Source: Actinomycetota bacterium (GTDB lineage: Bacteria; Actinomycetota; Coriobacteriia; Anaerosomatales; PHET01). From it: a stretch of 64,000 bases of DNA. Made by a program: the position numbers and the translations under genes. Of the stretch, positions 1-8,955 are shown piece by piece. The stretch's first letter is position 1. Every line of letters begins with the position of its first letter. The notes beneath the pieces were generated by a model. The model was not told where the DNA came from and did no database searches. It saw nothing but the letters and a program-made list of their open reading frames with translations. The stretch covers positions 243,463-307,462 of the forward strand of contig JAJUJM010000001.1 in NCBI GenBank assembly GCA_029265315.1. The letters run 5' to 3'.

Positions 1-585
1 CGTGCCGGTGATGCGGTGGGGTGCGGTCAGAAGTTCGGCGGCCTGCTCCACTGCACCGGTCGCGATCAGGGTGCGGATCCGCGTCGACGACACGATGTCG
101 CCACGGACGCGCAAAAGAGGATGCTCCCGAACCTGGACGCCACGCTCTGTGCCCCACCGCACGAGCGTGCGGACGTCACCGGACCCGGAGGAGCCGAAAC
201 GAAAACCGTGGCCCACATGAACAGCGATGGGCTCACAGCAGCGTTGGAGAACGGAGTCGAGGAACGACTCAGGGCTCATGCGCGCGGTCGCATCGTTGAA
301 CTCGACGACGACCACCACATCGGCGCCGCAGGCATGCAGACGTGAGAAGCGCTCTCCGGGCTCAAGAAGGCGGGCCACTTCGGCGTCGGGGTGCAAGACC
401 TCATCCGGGTCGCGGTCGAAGGTGAGCGCGACGGTGAGCGCGTCGCGGGCCATCGCCTCGGCGCGGGCCTGGTCGAGCAGGCGCCTGTGACCCAGGTGGA
501 CGCCGTCGAACACACCAAGTGCGACTACGCAGGACCCCAACGGCTCGCATGCAGGGAACATCACGACTGGTGGCGTCAGCGACAC
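1..585 (-). CDS. ribF: Bifunctional riboflavin kinase/FAD synthetase, N-terminal part (cut by window edge)
   Basis: The enzyme phosphorylates riboflavin to FMN and adenylylates FMN to FAD. Only the first 195 residues lie in the window, so what is seen is the FAD synthetase (nucleotidyltransferase) half. The HxGH-type motif GVFDGVHLGH is near residues 23-32, VGHGFRFGSSGSGD is mid-domain, and SSTRIR appears near the end. The riboflavin kinase domain lies beyond the left edge. I chose the GTG at 583-585: GGAGGA sits 5-6 bases upstream and the gene overlaps the end of truB by 10 bases. It is the last visible gene of the nusA operon, and truB-ribF adjacency is widespread in bacteria. The family assignment is firm. 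Confidence 0.93.
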   Translation of the reverse strand, partial: MSLTPPVVMFPACEPLGSCVVALGVFDGVHLGHRRLLDQARAEAMARDALTVALTFDRDPDEVLHPDAEVARLLEPGERFSRLHACGADVVVVVEFNDATARMSPESFLDSVLQRCCEPIAVHVGHGFRFGSSGSGDVRTLVRWGTERGVQVREHPLLRVRGDIVSSTRIRTLIATGAVEQAAELLTAPHRITGT

Positions 586-1490
586 GTGGACTCCTCCGGA
601 AAGCAGACCTGAGGGACGAGCATCCCGTCAGATGCATGGTAGACCCCGGCCAGTCTTCCGGCAGCACGTACGGCCACTAGCTGTTCGGAACGCGCGGCGT
701 ACGGCAGGCGCCGTCCGTCTTTGAGGTCGACCGGGTCGGCTTCGACGACCGGGAGCCCGAGGGCTTCGAAGGGGTCGATGAAGCGCTCGACGAACTCCGT
801 GGATGAAAGGGACACGAGATCTTCAAGGGGGGACGCATCTCGCACATCGAGTGGCCCCGAGCGTACACGGCGCAAAGAGAGGAGGTGTGCGGGGCAGTTC
901 ACGGCGCGTCCGATGTCTCGCGCAAGCGCCCTGATGTACGTGCCTTTCGACACGACGAAGTCAACCGACCATGAAGGTGGCGACTCAGAGACGCTCATCA
1001 GTCGTGCGCCGCGGACTTCGATCGGACGCGGCGTCAGCTCGAGTGGTTCGCCTGAGCGTGCGGCGCGGTGCGCGGTCCGGCCGTGCACCTTGATCGCAGA
1101 GAAGGCCGGCGGCACCTGCATCGATGGACCGAGGAAGGACCGAAGGACCCCTTGGGCGTAGTCCGGGTCGAGGATATCGGGGCGAACCGACTGAACAAGA
1201 ACGGGCTTTCCACCGGCGTCGTCCGTGTCGGTGGACGTACCGAACCCGATCTCGGCGAGATAGCGCTTCTCAGCGCTTGCGAGGTATGGCTCCAAGCGAG
1301 TGTAAGGGCCGACCAGGACGACGAGCAGGCCGGTGGCGAGCGGGTCCAATGTCCCCGCGTGGCCGACGCGCCCCTCGCCGGTGACTCGCCGGATGGCTGA
1401 GACGACGTCGTGGCTCGTGGGCCCGAGCGGCTTGTCAACCAGAAGGATGCCGCGCAGACCGGTCGCACCCCTGCGACGCGGCACCGTCAC
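576..1490 (-). CDS. truB: tRNA pseudouridine-55 synthase TruB
   Basis: TruB isomerises U55 in the T-loop of tRNAs to pseudouridine. The protein has 304 residues, the normal size. The N-terminal KPLGPTSHDVV stretch and the catalytic motif GHAGTLDPLATGLL are intact, with the nucleophilic aspartate at about residue 49. Later family motifs include SKGTYIRALARDIG near residue 190, and the C-terminal part looks like the usual small PUA-like region. Its ATG overlaps the nrnA stop (ATGA, 1487-1490), and its own 3' end overlaps the ribF start, so the three genes are translationally coupled. This is the conserved rbfA-nrnA-truB-ribF order. Confidence 0.96.
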   Translation of the reverse strand: MTVPRRRGATGLRGILLVDKPLGPTSHDVVSAIRRVTGEGRVGHAGTLDPLATGLLVVLVGPYTRLEPYLASAEKRYLAEIGFGTSTDTDDAGGKPVLVQSVRPDILDPDYAQGVLRSFLGPSMQVPPAFSAIKVHGRTAHRAARSGEPLELTPRPIEVRGARLMSVSESPPSWSVDFVVSKGTYIRALARDIGRAVNCPAHLLSLRRVRSGPLDVRDASPLEDLVSLSSTEFVERFIDPFEALGLPVVEADPVDLKDGRRLPYAARSEQLVAVRAAGRLAGVYHASDGMLVPQVCFPEESTCR

Positions 1491-2455
1491 CCGCTCCCGG
1501 GAAGCAGAGGCAGCAGCTGGTCGAGAACGGCAGGAACGGTGCTCGAGGTCACCGTGAAGCCAGCGGCCGCTTTGTGGCCGCCCCCGCCGAAACGGCGCGC
1601 AACAGCAGCGACGTCATGGCCGGTCTTCGACCTGAGGTTGCCGCGGACCTCCTCGGCCTTCTGACGAAGAAGGACAGCGACGTCTATGCCTCCAAGAACA
1701 CGGATCGCGTCGGGGAGGTGCTCGGCCTCTTCGGGAAGAGCGCCGGTCGTCGAGAAGTCCTCATCGGTGAGATAGGTCCATGCGACACGCCCGTGGTTGG
1801 CGGTCCTCAAACGCGAGAGCGCCAATGCCTCGAGTTCAAGCGACGCCGCGGAGCGCTCTTGGTAGACGAGTCGAGCGGTCTCGGCCGGGTCCACGCCAGC
1901 CTCGAGCATCTCGGCCGCTGCACGCAGGGCTGCGGGTGATGTGTTGTCGTAGGAGAAGCGGCCAGTGTCGGTGAGCAGGGCCACGTAGAGCGGCTGAGCG
2001 ATCTCGGACGTTGGGGCCACATCGAGGGCTTCGAGGAAGCGCCAGACGATCTGACCCGTGGCGGCCATGCTCGAGTCGCATATGAAGTGAGACCCGTATG
2101 GTTGTGCATCCGCGTGGTGGTCGAGGATCACGACCTCAGACGACGCCTCCATGAGGGGACGCGCAGCGCCCAAGCGGTCAGCGACCGGCGTGTCGAGTGC
2201 CACGAAGACGTCCGGTGGTTCGAGGTCGGCGGCCGGCACGTACAGCGAATGTCCGGGCAGGAACGCGTAGGTGGCCGGAGGAGGCCGGTCGTCAGCCAGC
2301 GTGGGGACAGCAGGCAGACCGCATGCGCGCAGCGCCAGAGTCATACCGAGGACCGAGCCGACGGCATCACCGTCTGGCCTGACGTGGGCCGCGACGACGA
2401 TCGATGTGGCCTTTCGCAGGGCTACGGCCGCGCGGTGGTACGGAAGCATGGTCAC
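1487..2455 (-). CDS. nrnA: DHH/DHHA1 phosphoesterase, NrnA-type nanoRNase/pAp phosphatase
   Basis: This 322-residue protein is predicted to degrade 2-5 nt RNAs to mononucleotides and to dephosphorylate 3'-phosphoadenosine 5'-phosphate. The DHH domain shows VAAHVRPDGDAVGS (motif I), a central aspartate (FVALDTP), the signature ILDHHAD near residue 115, and DTGRFSYDNTS. The DHHA1 domain ends with the substrate-binding glycines FGGGGHKAAAG near residue 290. It sits 4 bases after rbfA and overlaps truB, the usual place for NrnA in the nusA operon. RecJ is unlikely because the protein is short and lacks the RecJ OB region. Activity on pAp versus cyclic dinucleotide-derived pApA cannot be told from sequence. 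Confidence 0.9.
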   Translation of the reverse strand: MTMLPYHRAAVALRKATSIVVAAHVRPDGDAVGSVLGMTLALRACGLPAVPTLADDRPPPATYAFLPGHSLYVPAADLEPPDVFVALDTPVADRLGAARPLMEASSEVVILDHHADAQPYGSHFICDSSMAATGQIVWRFLEALDVAPTSEIAQPLYVALLTDTGRFSYDNTSPAALRAAAEMLEAGVDPAETARLVYQERSAASLELEALALSRLRTANHGRVAWTYLTDEDFSTTGALPEEAEHLPDAIRVLGGIDVAVLLRQKAEEVRGNLRSKTGHDVAAVARRFGGGGHKAAAGFTVTSSTVPAVLDQLLPLLPGSG

Positions 2456-2459
2456 GCGC

Positions 2460-2846
2460 CTAGTCGTCTTCGGGCACCGAAGGCTCGGCGCCGATGCCGT
2501 CGAGGAGCGTGGGTGGCACGTGTGTCAGCGCCTCTGCGATACGCTCTCCGGCATCGACGCTTTCGTCGATGAAGAATCTGAGCTCAGGGGTGACGCGCCA
2601 CCCCAGGGCGTGACCGAGCAAAGACCGGATGCGTCCCTTGGCGGAATCGAGCCCGGCGATGACTTCATCGTACCGGTCCGGGTGAGAGCTGACGTACACG
2701 TTGGCGACACTACGATCGGGACTGACTTTCGCGCCAGTGACCGTTATCAGCGCGACCCGTGGGTCAGACATCTCCGTGGCCAGGATCGCGGCCACGGTCT
2801 CGCGTACCTGCTCATCGGTCTTGCGGCCGAAAGACTCGCGGCTCAT
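2460..2846 (-). CDS. rbfA: 30S ribosome-binding factor A
   Basis: RbfA is a KH-fold late 16S rRNA maturation factor that binds the 30S subunit near helix 1. The 128-residue protein carries the family's MSDPR turn near residue 31, the strand ANVYVS, and the C-terminal TPELRFFIDES motif before the terminal helix. The acidic tail (SVPEDD) is short. It lies between infB (16-base gap) and nrnA (4-base gap) in the nusA operon, so its expression is tied to IF2 and NusA. Length and motifs are typical. Confidence 0.95.
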   Translation of the reverse strand: MSRESFGRKTDEQVRETVAAILATEMSDPRVALITVTGAKVSPDRSVANVYVSSHPDRYDEVIAGLDSAKGRIRSLLGHALGWRVTPELRFFIDESVDAGERIAEALTHVPPTLLDGIGAEPSVPEDD

Positions 2847-2862
2847 CCTCTCACCTTCTGGG

Positions 2863-5391
2863 TCAGGCCTCGCGGGCGACTTCCACGGTGCGGTAGCTCT
2901 CGATGATGTCCCCTTCTTTCAGGTCCTGGAAGTTCTCGATGCCGATTCCGCACTCGTAGCCCTGTTTGACGGACTTGACATCCTCTTTGAATCGCCTGAG
3001 TGAGGCCATTCTGCCATCGAACACGACGGTGCCGTCGCGGACGATCCGCACCAGGTCGTCGCGACTGACTTCGCCCTCTTGCACGTAGCAACCGGCGATG
3101 ACACCCGCCTTTGGGACACGGAAGAGCTCGCGCACCTCGATGCGCGCAGTGTCCCGTTCCACGATCTCGGGCGACAGCATGCCGACGCGAGCGGCGTTGA
3201 TCTCCTCGATGGCCTGGTAGATGACGCGGTAGAGGCGGATGTCGACCCCTTCGCGCTCCGCGAGTGCTTTCGCCTTGGGTTCCGGCCGCACGTTGAAACC
3301 GATGATGATGGCATCGGACGCGTCGGCGAGCATGACGTCGGATTCGGTGATACCACCGACAGCGCTGTGGATCACGTTTATGCGCACCTCAGACTGGTCC
3401 ATCTTGTCGAGGGCGTCCTTGAGGGCCTCGATAGAGCCCTGGACGTCAGCCTTGACGACGAGGTTCAAGTCCTTGAGCTCGCCTTCCTCGATGCGCGCGA
3501 AGAGGTCGTCGAGAGTGACGTGCTTCTTGGTGGCGGCTTGGGCGATGAGGCGCTGCTTGAGGGCACGCTCCTCGGCGATGGCGCGGGCATCACGCTCGTC
3601 AGCGAAGACCCTGAACTCGTCTCCGGCAGAGGGCACGCTGGCAAGTCCGAGCACCTCGACGGGGTCTGCCGGCCCAGCTTCTGAGACGGTGGCACCGAGT
3701 GGGTCGAGCAGCGCGCGGACGCGTCCGTACGCGGTGCCGGCGACCAGAGCGTCACCGACCCGAAGCGTGCCACGCTGCACGAGCACGGTGGCGACAGGGC
3801 CGCGTCCCTTGTCAAGGTTCGCTTCGATGACGACGCCTGATGCCAAGGCGTTGGGATTGGCCTTGAGTTCGAGTACGTCGGCCTGGAGGAGCACCATCTC
3901 GAGGAGGCCGTCGATGTTGATGCGCTTCTTGGCGGAGACCTCGACGAAGATGTTCGACCCTCCCCACTCCTCGGGGACGATCTCATGCTCGGTGAGCATC
4001 TGCTTGACTTGCTCTGGGTTCGCACCCTCCTTGTCGATCTTGTTGACAGCGACGATGATCGGAACCCCCGCGGCCTTGGCGTGATGTATCGCTTCGACGG
4101 TCTGGGGCATGACGCCATCGTCGGCGGCGACCACGAGGATGACGACATCGGTGATGTTGGCGCCGCGTGCGCGCATGGCGGTGAACGCCTCATGCCCGGG
4201 AGTGTCGATGAAGGTGATCTTACGGCCGTTCTTGTGGACGACCGAGGCGCCGATGTGCTGCGTGATGCCGCCGGCCTCCGTGGCGGCGACTCCGGTCTCA
4301 CGGATGGCGTCGAGCAACGACGTCTTGCCATGATCGACGTGCCCCATGACCGTGACGACGGGCGAGCGCGGAACCAAGTCTGCTGGGTCGTCGTGGTACG
4401 ACCAGCCCATCTCCTCCTCAGGCTTGATCACGCGGACCTCACGTCCAAGGTCCTCACCGATGATCTCGAGGGTCTCACGCATCATCGGCTGGTTCACCGT
4501 GAGCGGTGTGCCGAGCATGAAGAGACGCTTGATGACGTCGTTGGCGGGTACTCCGAGCAGATCGGCGAATTCGCCGACCGTGGCACCCTCGGTCACAGTG
4601 ATCGCTTCGCCGCCGCACGGCAGGTCGACACGGGTGGCCTCTTCGTGAAGGCGCGCCTCCTCGACCTCCTCGCCCGTCTTCTTGTGCTTCTTCTTCTTGC
4701 GTCGCGTGCCTTCGGCGGCAGCAGCAGCGACGGCGGCCTTGGCCTCTTCGATGACTTTCTCACGTTGGAGACGCTCGGCTTCGAGCGCCATCTTCCGATA
4801 GCGTTCCTCTTCTTCCTTCTCAAGCTGCGCGGCCCTTTCGGCCTCGAGCCGCGCCTTCTCGGCATCGATGGCGATCTCTAGGGCAGAGCGCGTGTCGATG
4901 GCGGTTTCGCGGACCACTGGCTCGGGCGTAGCGGTCGGCGCAGTGGCTTCAGCGGTCTGCACCTCGAGTTGGGCGCGGGCGTCAGCGGTCTCGGCCTCGA
5001 GGCGTGCGGCCTCCTCGGCGGCGGCGCGCGCCCGGGCTTCCTCCTCACGGGCGCGTTGCTCCTCTTCGCGAGCCCGACGCTCCTCCTCGCGTAGTTTGCG
5101 TTCCGCTTCCTCGGCCTTGCGGCGAGCCTCCTCCTCGGCCTTGCGGCGAGCCTCCTCCTCGGCCTTGCGTGCGGCCTCCGCCTCTTCAGCCGCTTTCCGC
5201 TCGGCTTCGATAGCGGCCTGACGCTCGGCGATCTCGGGGCCGAGCTCCTTGCGGATCTTGTCGACGTAGGCTTCGACAAGAGTGGAGGCGTGGTTCTTCG
5301 CCGGGATCTTCATGGCTTGGAGCCGGTCGAGCAGCTCCTTGCTCGTCATCCCGAACTCCTTGGCGAGCTCGTGGACTCTCATGCTCGGCAT
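2863..5391 (-). CDS. infB: Translation initiation factor IF-2
   Basis: IF-2 is the GTPase that places initiator tRNA on the 30S subunit and promotes subunit joining. The 842-residue protein starts with an IF2_N module (residues 4-50), followed by a long charged Ala/Glu/Arg coiled region (about 55-240) that includes KAEEEARR repeats. A second IF2_N-like module covers about 260-305. The G domain has GHVDHGKT near 348-355, DTPGHEAF and NKID; domains II, III and IV follow. The ATG at 5391 has GGAG five bases upstream. The gene follows rnpM by 10 bases in the nusA operon. The linker is the only low-complexity part. Confidence 0.97.
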   Translation of the reverse strand: MPSMRVHELAKEFGMTSKELLDRLQAMKIPAKNHASTLVEAYVDKIRKELGPEIAERQAAIEAERKAAEEAEAARKAEEEARRKAEEEARRKAEEAERKLREEERRAREEEQRAREEEARARAAAEEAARLEAETADARAQLEVQTAEATAPTATPEPVVRETAIDTRSALEIAIDAEKARLEAERAAQLEKEEEERYRKMALEAERLQREKVIEEAKAAVAAAAAEGTRRKKKKHKKTGEEVEEARLHEEATRVDLPCGGEAITVTEGATVGEFADLLGVPANDVIKRLFMLGTPLTVNQPMMRETLEIIGEDLGREVRVIKPEEEMGWSYHDDPADLVPRSPVVTVMGHVDHGKTSLLDAIRETGVAATEAGGITQHIGASVVHKNGRKITFIDTPGHEAFTAMRARGANITDVVILVVAADDGVMPQTVEAIHHAKAAGVPIIVAVNKIDKEGANPEQVKQMLTEHEIVPEEWGGSNIFVEVSAKKRINIDGLLEMVLLQADVLELKANPNALASGVVIEANLDKGRGPVATVLVQRGTLRVGDALVAGTAYGRVRALLDPLGATVSEAGPADPVEVLGLASVPSAGDEFRVFADERDARAIAEERALKQRLIAQAATKKHVTLDDLFARIEEGELKDLNLVVKADVQGSIEALKDALDKMDQSEVRINVIHSAVGGITESDVMLADASDAIIIGFNVRPEPKAKALAEREGVDIRLYRVIYQAIEEINAARVGMLSPEIVERDTARIEVRELFRVPKAGVIAGCYVQEGEVSRDDLVRIVRDGTVVFDGRMASLRRFKEDVKSVKQGYECGIGIENFQDLKEGDIIESYRTVEVAREA
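5112..5169 (-). repeat. 24-bp tandem repeat inside infB coiled region
   Basis: Two perfect head-to-tail copies of a 24-base unit (5112-5135 and 5136-5159) are followed by ten bases of a third. They encode repeated KAEEEARR octapeptides in the charged IF-2 linker. A 24-base unit preserves frame, so copy number can change without breaking the gene. This is a simple coding repeat, not a CRISPR or regulatory array. Confidence 0.85.
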
Positions 5392-5401
5392 AGGTTCTCC
5401 G

Positions 5402-5701
5402 TCACTCTCCCCTTTTCGCGTTCTGCCTCGCGAGCAGATCGTCGAAGTCTCGTCTCAGTCGGGCGTAGTCATCGTCTTGGAGTCTCACTCTCAAGGCCGC
5501 GTCGAAACGGCGTCGCTTCGCCGCCATCTCAAAGCAGTCAGGTTCCGCGCAGACGTAGGCGCCCCTTCCGTTGGCCTTGTTGGTCGGGTCGATCTCGACG
5601 TGACCGTCAGGCGTGCGCACGATCCGGACGAAGCTGCGCTTGTCAGACGACTGGCCACAGCCGGTACACGTGCGCGTGGGCGTCTTGCGCGGCTTCATCA
5701 C
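5402..5701 (-). CDS. rnpM: YlxR/DUF448 RNA-binding protein (RnpM family)
   Basis: This 99-residue basic protein belongs to the YlxR family, whose Bacillus member (RnpM) binds RNase P RNA and modulates tRNA processing. The signatures are visible: RTCTGCG near residue 10, KRSFVRIVR, the GRGAYVC loop, and CFEMAAKRRRF near the end. Two cysteine pairs suggest a small metal site or a structural turn. It overlaps the end of nusA by 4 bases and precedes infB, exactly the conserved nusA-ylxR-infB order. The family call is sure; the RNase P role is inferred from homologues. Confidence 0.93.
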   Translation of the reverse strand: MMKPRKTPTRTCTGCGQSSDKRSFVRIVRTPDGHVEIDPTNKANGRGAYVCAEPDCFEMAAKRRRFDAALRVRLQDDDYARLRRDFDDLLARQNAKRGE

Positions 5702-6858
5702 TCGGAGGCAGCCTCCTTCTCATGGAGCCCACAGTAGAATCCGCCCTCCAAGGCGCGATTGCGGCAGCGGACGCCGGTCGATGTCACTGCACAGCAGCGA
5801 CCGTCGAAGTCTTCGGCGGCCTCTGGGGTCGACGAGGGCGCGACGGCAAGGCCCTGTTCGAGGGCGATGGCGGAACTCTTGATGTCGATGCGCCAACCGG
5901 TCAGCTTGGCCGCGAGCCGGGCGTTCTGCCCTTCCTTGCCGATGGCGAGGGAAAGCTGGTCGTCGGGCACGATCACGGTCGCGGTGTGCGAGTCAGCGTC
6001 GATCAGCACGCGGTCGACCTTGGCAGGCGAGAGAGCGCTCGCCACGAACGTGGCCGGGTCCTCGCTCCACGGAACCACGTCGATACGCTCACCACGCAGC
6101 TCGCCGACGACCATCCTGACTCTGCTGCCCTTGGGTCCGACGCAGGCCCCCACTGGGTCCAGGCCGGGTTCGCGACTCGCGACCGCCACCTTGGAACGTG
6201 CGCCGGGCTCGCGAGCGACTCCTTTGATCTCGACGATGCCGTCGTAGACCTCAGGGACCTCTATCTCGAAGAGGCGGCGGATCAGGCCCGGGTGGGTGCG
6301 GGAGACCACGATGGACGGCTCGGACCCCTGGCCCTTGCGGACGTCGGTGATGTAGGCCTTGATACGCTCGTTGTGGTTGTAGCGCTCATTAGGAGGTTGC
6401 TCCTGGGGCGGCAGCAGCGCTTCGACACCCTCGCGCAGCTTGATCAGGGTGTAGCTGGACACTGACTGCTGGATGGTTCCGGTGACGGATTCGCCGATGC
6501 GGTCGGCGTACTCCTCGAAGATGCGCTCACGCTCAGCGTCACGGATGATCGAGGTGATGACGCTCTTGGCGTTCTGTGCGGCGATCCGGCTGACGTCGGC
6601 GGGCGTGACATCGCGCTCCTCATAGGATTCAGCGACGCCCGTCTCCGGATCCACCTCGCCAACGGGGACGAGCTCGTAGACGTATATCCGGCCCGTCTCC
6701 CTGTCTATCGTGACGCGGGTCGGGTTCTCAAGGTCGAGGATGCGTTGATACGTGGTGGCGAGCGACTGCTCGAGTTTGTCGAGCATCTCGTACTCGTCGA
6801 TGCCTTTCTCCTGGGCGAGAAGCTTCAACGCTTCCATGACGTTCACATCAGAGGTCAT
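5698..6858 (-). CDS. nusA: Transcription termination/antitermination factor NusA with Cys/His-rich C-terminal tail
   Basis: NusA binds RNA polymerase and nascent RNA and controls pausing, termination and antitermination. The N-terminal polymerase-binding domain, the S1 domain (near residues 130-200) and two KH domains (GPKGSRVR and [16 protein letters not shown] motifs) are present. After the KH region comes an unusual last 36 residues with CC, CxN, YCGLH: ligands C-x9-C-x10-C-x2-H. I chose the ATG at 6858. A GTG at 6879 would add seven residues but overlaps rimP by 32 bases and lacks a clear ribosome-binding site. The gene is second in the operon after rimP. Confidence 0.93.
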   Translation of the reverse strand: MTSDVNVMEALKLLAQEKGIDEYEMLDKLEQSLATTYQRILDLENPTRVTIDRETGRIYVYELVPVGEVDPETGVAESYEERDVTPADVSRIAAQNAKSVITSIIRDAERERIFEEYADRIGESVTGTIQQSVSSYTLIKLREGVEALLPPQEQPPNERYNHNERIKAYITDVRKGQGSEPSIVVSRTHPGLIRRLFEIEVPEVYDGIVEIKGVAREPGARSKVAVASREPGLDPVGACVGPKGSRVRMVVGELRGERIDVVPWSEDPATFVASALSPAKVDRVLIDADSHTATVIVPDDQLSLAIGKEGQNARLAAKLTGWRIDIKSSAIALEQGLAVAPSSTPEAAEDFDGRCCAVTSTGVRCRNRALEGGFYCGLHEKEAASE

Positions 6859-7345
6859 CTCGAGGTTCGTCCCTTCCACGATCGAAGCGGACCACGCCCT
6901 TCAGGCGGGCCTTCAGTATGTCGTCGAACGGTATGCGGACCCGCTCTCCGTCGACATCGAGCAAGACGGTCGTTCCGTCGGTTCCCGCGATGACCCCGGT
7001 CCACGAAGCGCGTCCTCCCGACACGCGGGCCTTGACTGAGGCCGTCTCTCCGGCGAAGCGGTCGAAATCGCCGAGTCTGGTGAGTGGACGGTCCACGCCA
7101 GGGGACGAGACCTCGAGCGTATACGGACCGGATATGGGGTCCGCTTGGTCGAGAATCTCACTGACCCATGCGTTGGCCGCGCAGATCGCGTCTATCGTGA
7201 TGCCTTCGGGCCGGTCCAGAAGCACTCTGATGACCGGTGTGCGTCGTCCTCCGGCCTGCTCCACTGCGACGAGCTCGAAGCCGCGTTCGGCCGCAGCCGG
7301 CTCCAGTAGACGCGAAAGCCTGGTCATCAGTTCGGTTGTCGCCAT
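6848..7345 (-). CDS. rimP: Ribosome maturation factor RimP
   Basis: RimP is needed for 30S assembly (binding of S12 and nearby proteins). The 165-residue protein has the N-terminal alpha/beta domain with GxRRTPVIRVLLDRPEG and the signature LEVSSPGVDRPL near residue 88, followed by the small SH3-like barrel. I set the start at the ATG ending at 7345 because GGAGG lies seven bases upstream. The frame stays open to 7429, but the extra 28 codons cross the promoter. It is the first gene of the nusA operon. Confidence 0.95.
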   Translation of the reverse strand: MATTELMTRLSRLLEPAAAERGFELVAVEQAGGRRTPVIRVLLDRPEGITIDAICAANAWVSEILDQADPISGPYTLEVSSPGVDRPLTRLGDFDRFAGETASVKARVSGGRASWTGVIAGTDGTTVLLDVDGERVRIPFDDILKARLKGVVRFDRGRDEPRDDL

Positions 7346-7427
7346 CCGGTCACCTCCGTCCGCAGAACAAAAGAAGCGAGCGTCAAGCCCACTTCTCGCG
7401 GAAACCAACAGATTCGCGTACGCGGAC

Positions 7428-7456
7428 ATGATACCACAGTGGATGTAGGGTGCCAG
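7428..7456 (-). promoter_or_regulatory. Promoter of the rimP-nusA-infB operon
   Basis: On the minus strand CTGGCA (7451-7456) and TATCAT (7428-7433) are separated by 17 bases, a good housekeeping sigma match (4/6 and 5/6). The expected start site is about 75 bases before the rimP ATG. The rest of the 208-base gap to the upstream GAF gene (7457-7553) shows no open frame and no convincing terminator. Confidence 0.6.
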
Positions 7457-7553
7457 GGAGTCGGTTCGCCAGGCGTGTCGGGAAGACGTGGCTCAACCGC
7501 AGAAGAGACCGATGGTGCGTCGAGACCGGTGCTGACCAGTGGCGCTGGGCCGC

Positions 7554-8828
7554 TCAGGTCGCTCCGAGATCCCATTCCTTGGACGGTAGCACGAGACGGA
7601 TCGTGGTTCCCTGCGAGTCTGATGACTCGATCTCGAGCCGGCCGCCGAGGTGGGCGGCGCGTTCCGACAGACTGAACCACCTCAGTGAATGGGGCCGAGC
7701 GGACGGTTCGAGGAACGGGGGCAGTCTTGGGTCGTCCACGCGGATGGTCAGTACAAAGTCATCGCCGTGCATGGACAGGTTCAGGTCGACGTGTGTGGCG
7801 CGACTCGACTCGCCAATGGCCTTCAAGAGGTCGGATGCCGCACTCAGGAGAAGACGATCGACGGGCGATCCCGTGGGCGCCACGTCCGCGTCGACCTTGA
7901 TTCGGGTGACGGCGGCCTCCGGCAGGTGACGCCCACAGAGCTGTCCCAACGGCGTGGAGAACCCCTGCTCGTCGACGGCCGGGCTCGTGAGCTCATCTTG
8001 CAGGTCGCGTGCGGCCCGCTCGATGGTGGCAAGCGCGCTCAACGCTTCGCGGACACGGGGGTCGTCGCGGCCGGCATGCTTGAGCGCTTCGGACGTTCGG
8101 AGCGATCGCATCACTCGCTCCATCGGCGAGACGACTCTTCGGTCGAGTTCTGTCGCGATCCATGCGTCTCGGTGCGCTTCGTCTTCGACCATGGAGACCG
8201 CAAGCTCACGCAGGCGCTCGCGACGAGTGAGCTCCGCGTCGTACGCTGATGCGAGCTCCGCAGCTGACGTGCGGACCGACTCGAACAACTGGGCGTTTTC
8301 GACGGCCAGAGCGATCGAGAACGCAAGCGTCGCGCACAAAGCGATGTCGGCCTCGGGAATCGGCTGCGGCTTGCCTTGCGAGCCGACGATGAAAGCACCC
8401 AGACGCCTGCCTTGGGCCAAGAGTGGGACGAACAGGATGGTACGTAGGTCACGCGCCTCGCAAACCTGTCGTTCGGGTTCGGTAAGGCGTGCAGCATTCG
8501 CATCGGGCATCAATGAGGGTCTGCCGGAGCTGAGTGCGCCGGCGACGTTCGGGTGGTCACCGATCGACGCGTGACGCAGGTGTTCCGGGAAGTCCTCCGG
8601 AAGCGGCGGAGTGGTCGCGCCAAGGTAGAGGGAGTCGTCATCCGTGAGGTAGATCGCGCCCGTCTGCAGTCCCATCAGCTCGACGGCGCCTTCGATGGCC
8701 TTCTGTAGGACGGATTGGAGTTCGAGTGTGGATGAGAGGTCATTGATGATCGCGAGCAGGAGACGAAGCTTGCGCTGGTCCGTCGGAGCGTCGACGGCTT
8801 CGTGACCTCGGGGCTCTGAGACGTCCAA
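7554..8828 (-). CDS. GAF-domain protein with degenerate histidine-kinase-like C-terminus
   Basis: This 424-residue soluble protein has an N-terminal coiled segment, a GAF sensor domain (about 30-180), a coiled helix pair, and a C-terminal region ending like a HATPase of the NarL-partner kinases (SLSERAAHLGGRLEI, then GTTIRLVLPS). The catalytic features are missing. The HisKA_3-like helix reads ATELDRRVV with Asp229 where the phosphorylated histidine should be. The N-box position holds a lysine (LLKAIGE, Lys336). The DxGxG box is replaced by VDDPRLPPF. It therefore looks kinase-dead. The start is a TTG with GGGGGTGG upstream. A lone TACACT at 8894-8899 is the only -10-like hexamer. No partner response regulator is adjacent. 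Ligand and role are unknown. Confidence 0.75.
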   Translation of the reverse strand: MDVSEPRGHEAVDAPTDQRKLRLLLAIINDLSSTLELQSVLQKAIEGAVELMGLQTGAIYLTDDDSLYLGATTPPLPEDFPEHLRHASIGDHPNVAGALSSGRPSLMPDANAARLTEPERQVCEARDLRTILFVPLLAQGRRLGAFIVGSQGKPQPIPEADIALCATLAFSIALAVENAQLFESVRTSAAELASAYDAELTRRERLRELAVSMVEDEAHRDAWIATELDRRVVSPMERVMRSLRTSEALKHAGRDDPRVREALSALATIERAARDLQDELTSPAVDEQGFSTPLGQLCGRHLPEAAVTRIKVDADVAPTGSPVDRLLLSAASDLLKAIGESSRATHVDLNLSMHGDDFVLTIRVDDPRLPPFLEPSARPHSLRWFSLSERAAHLGGRLEIESSDSQGTTIRLVLPSKEWDLGAT

Positions 8829-8955
8829 CGGAAGCCACCCCCACGAATCGGCCCGATGGGCACGTGCGAACGATGGGCCCCCTACTGAGCGTGAGTGTAC
8901 CCAGGAACGAGACCGCCGACACCGCGCGGGCCGGTACGAGGGCGCCGTGACTCTC

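Noticed and set aside
5112-5169. Tandem 24-base units considered as a CRISPR or regulatory repeat
   Set aside because: Copies are contiguous with no spacers and encode in-frame coiled-coil octapeptides of IF-2.
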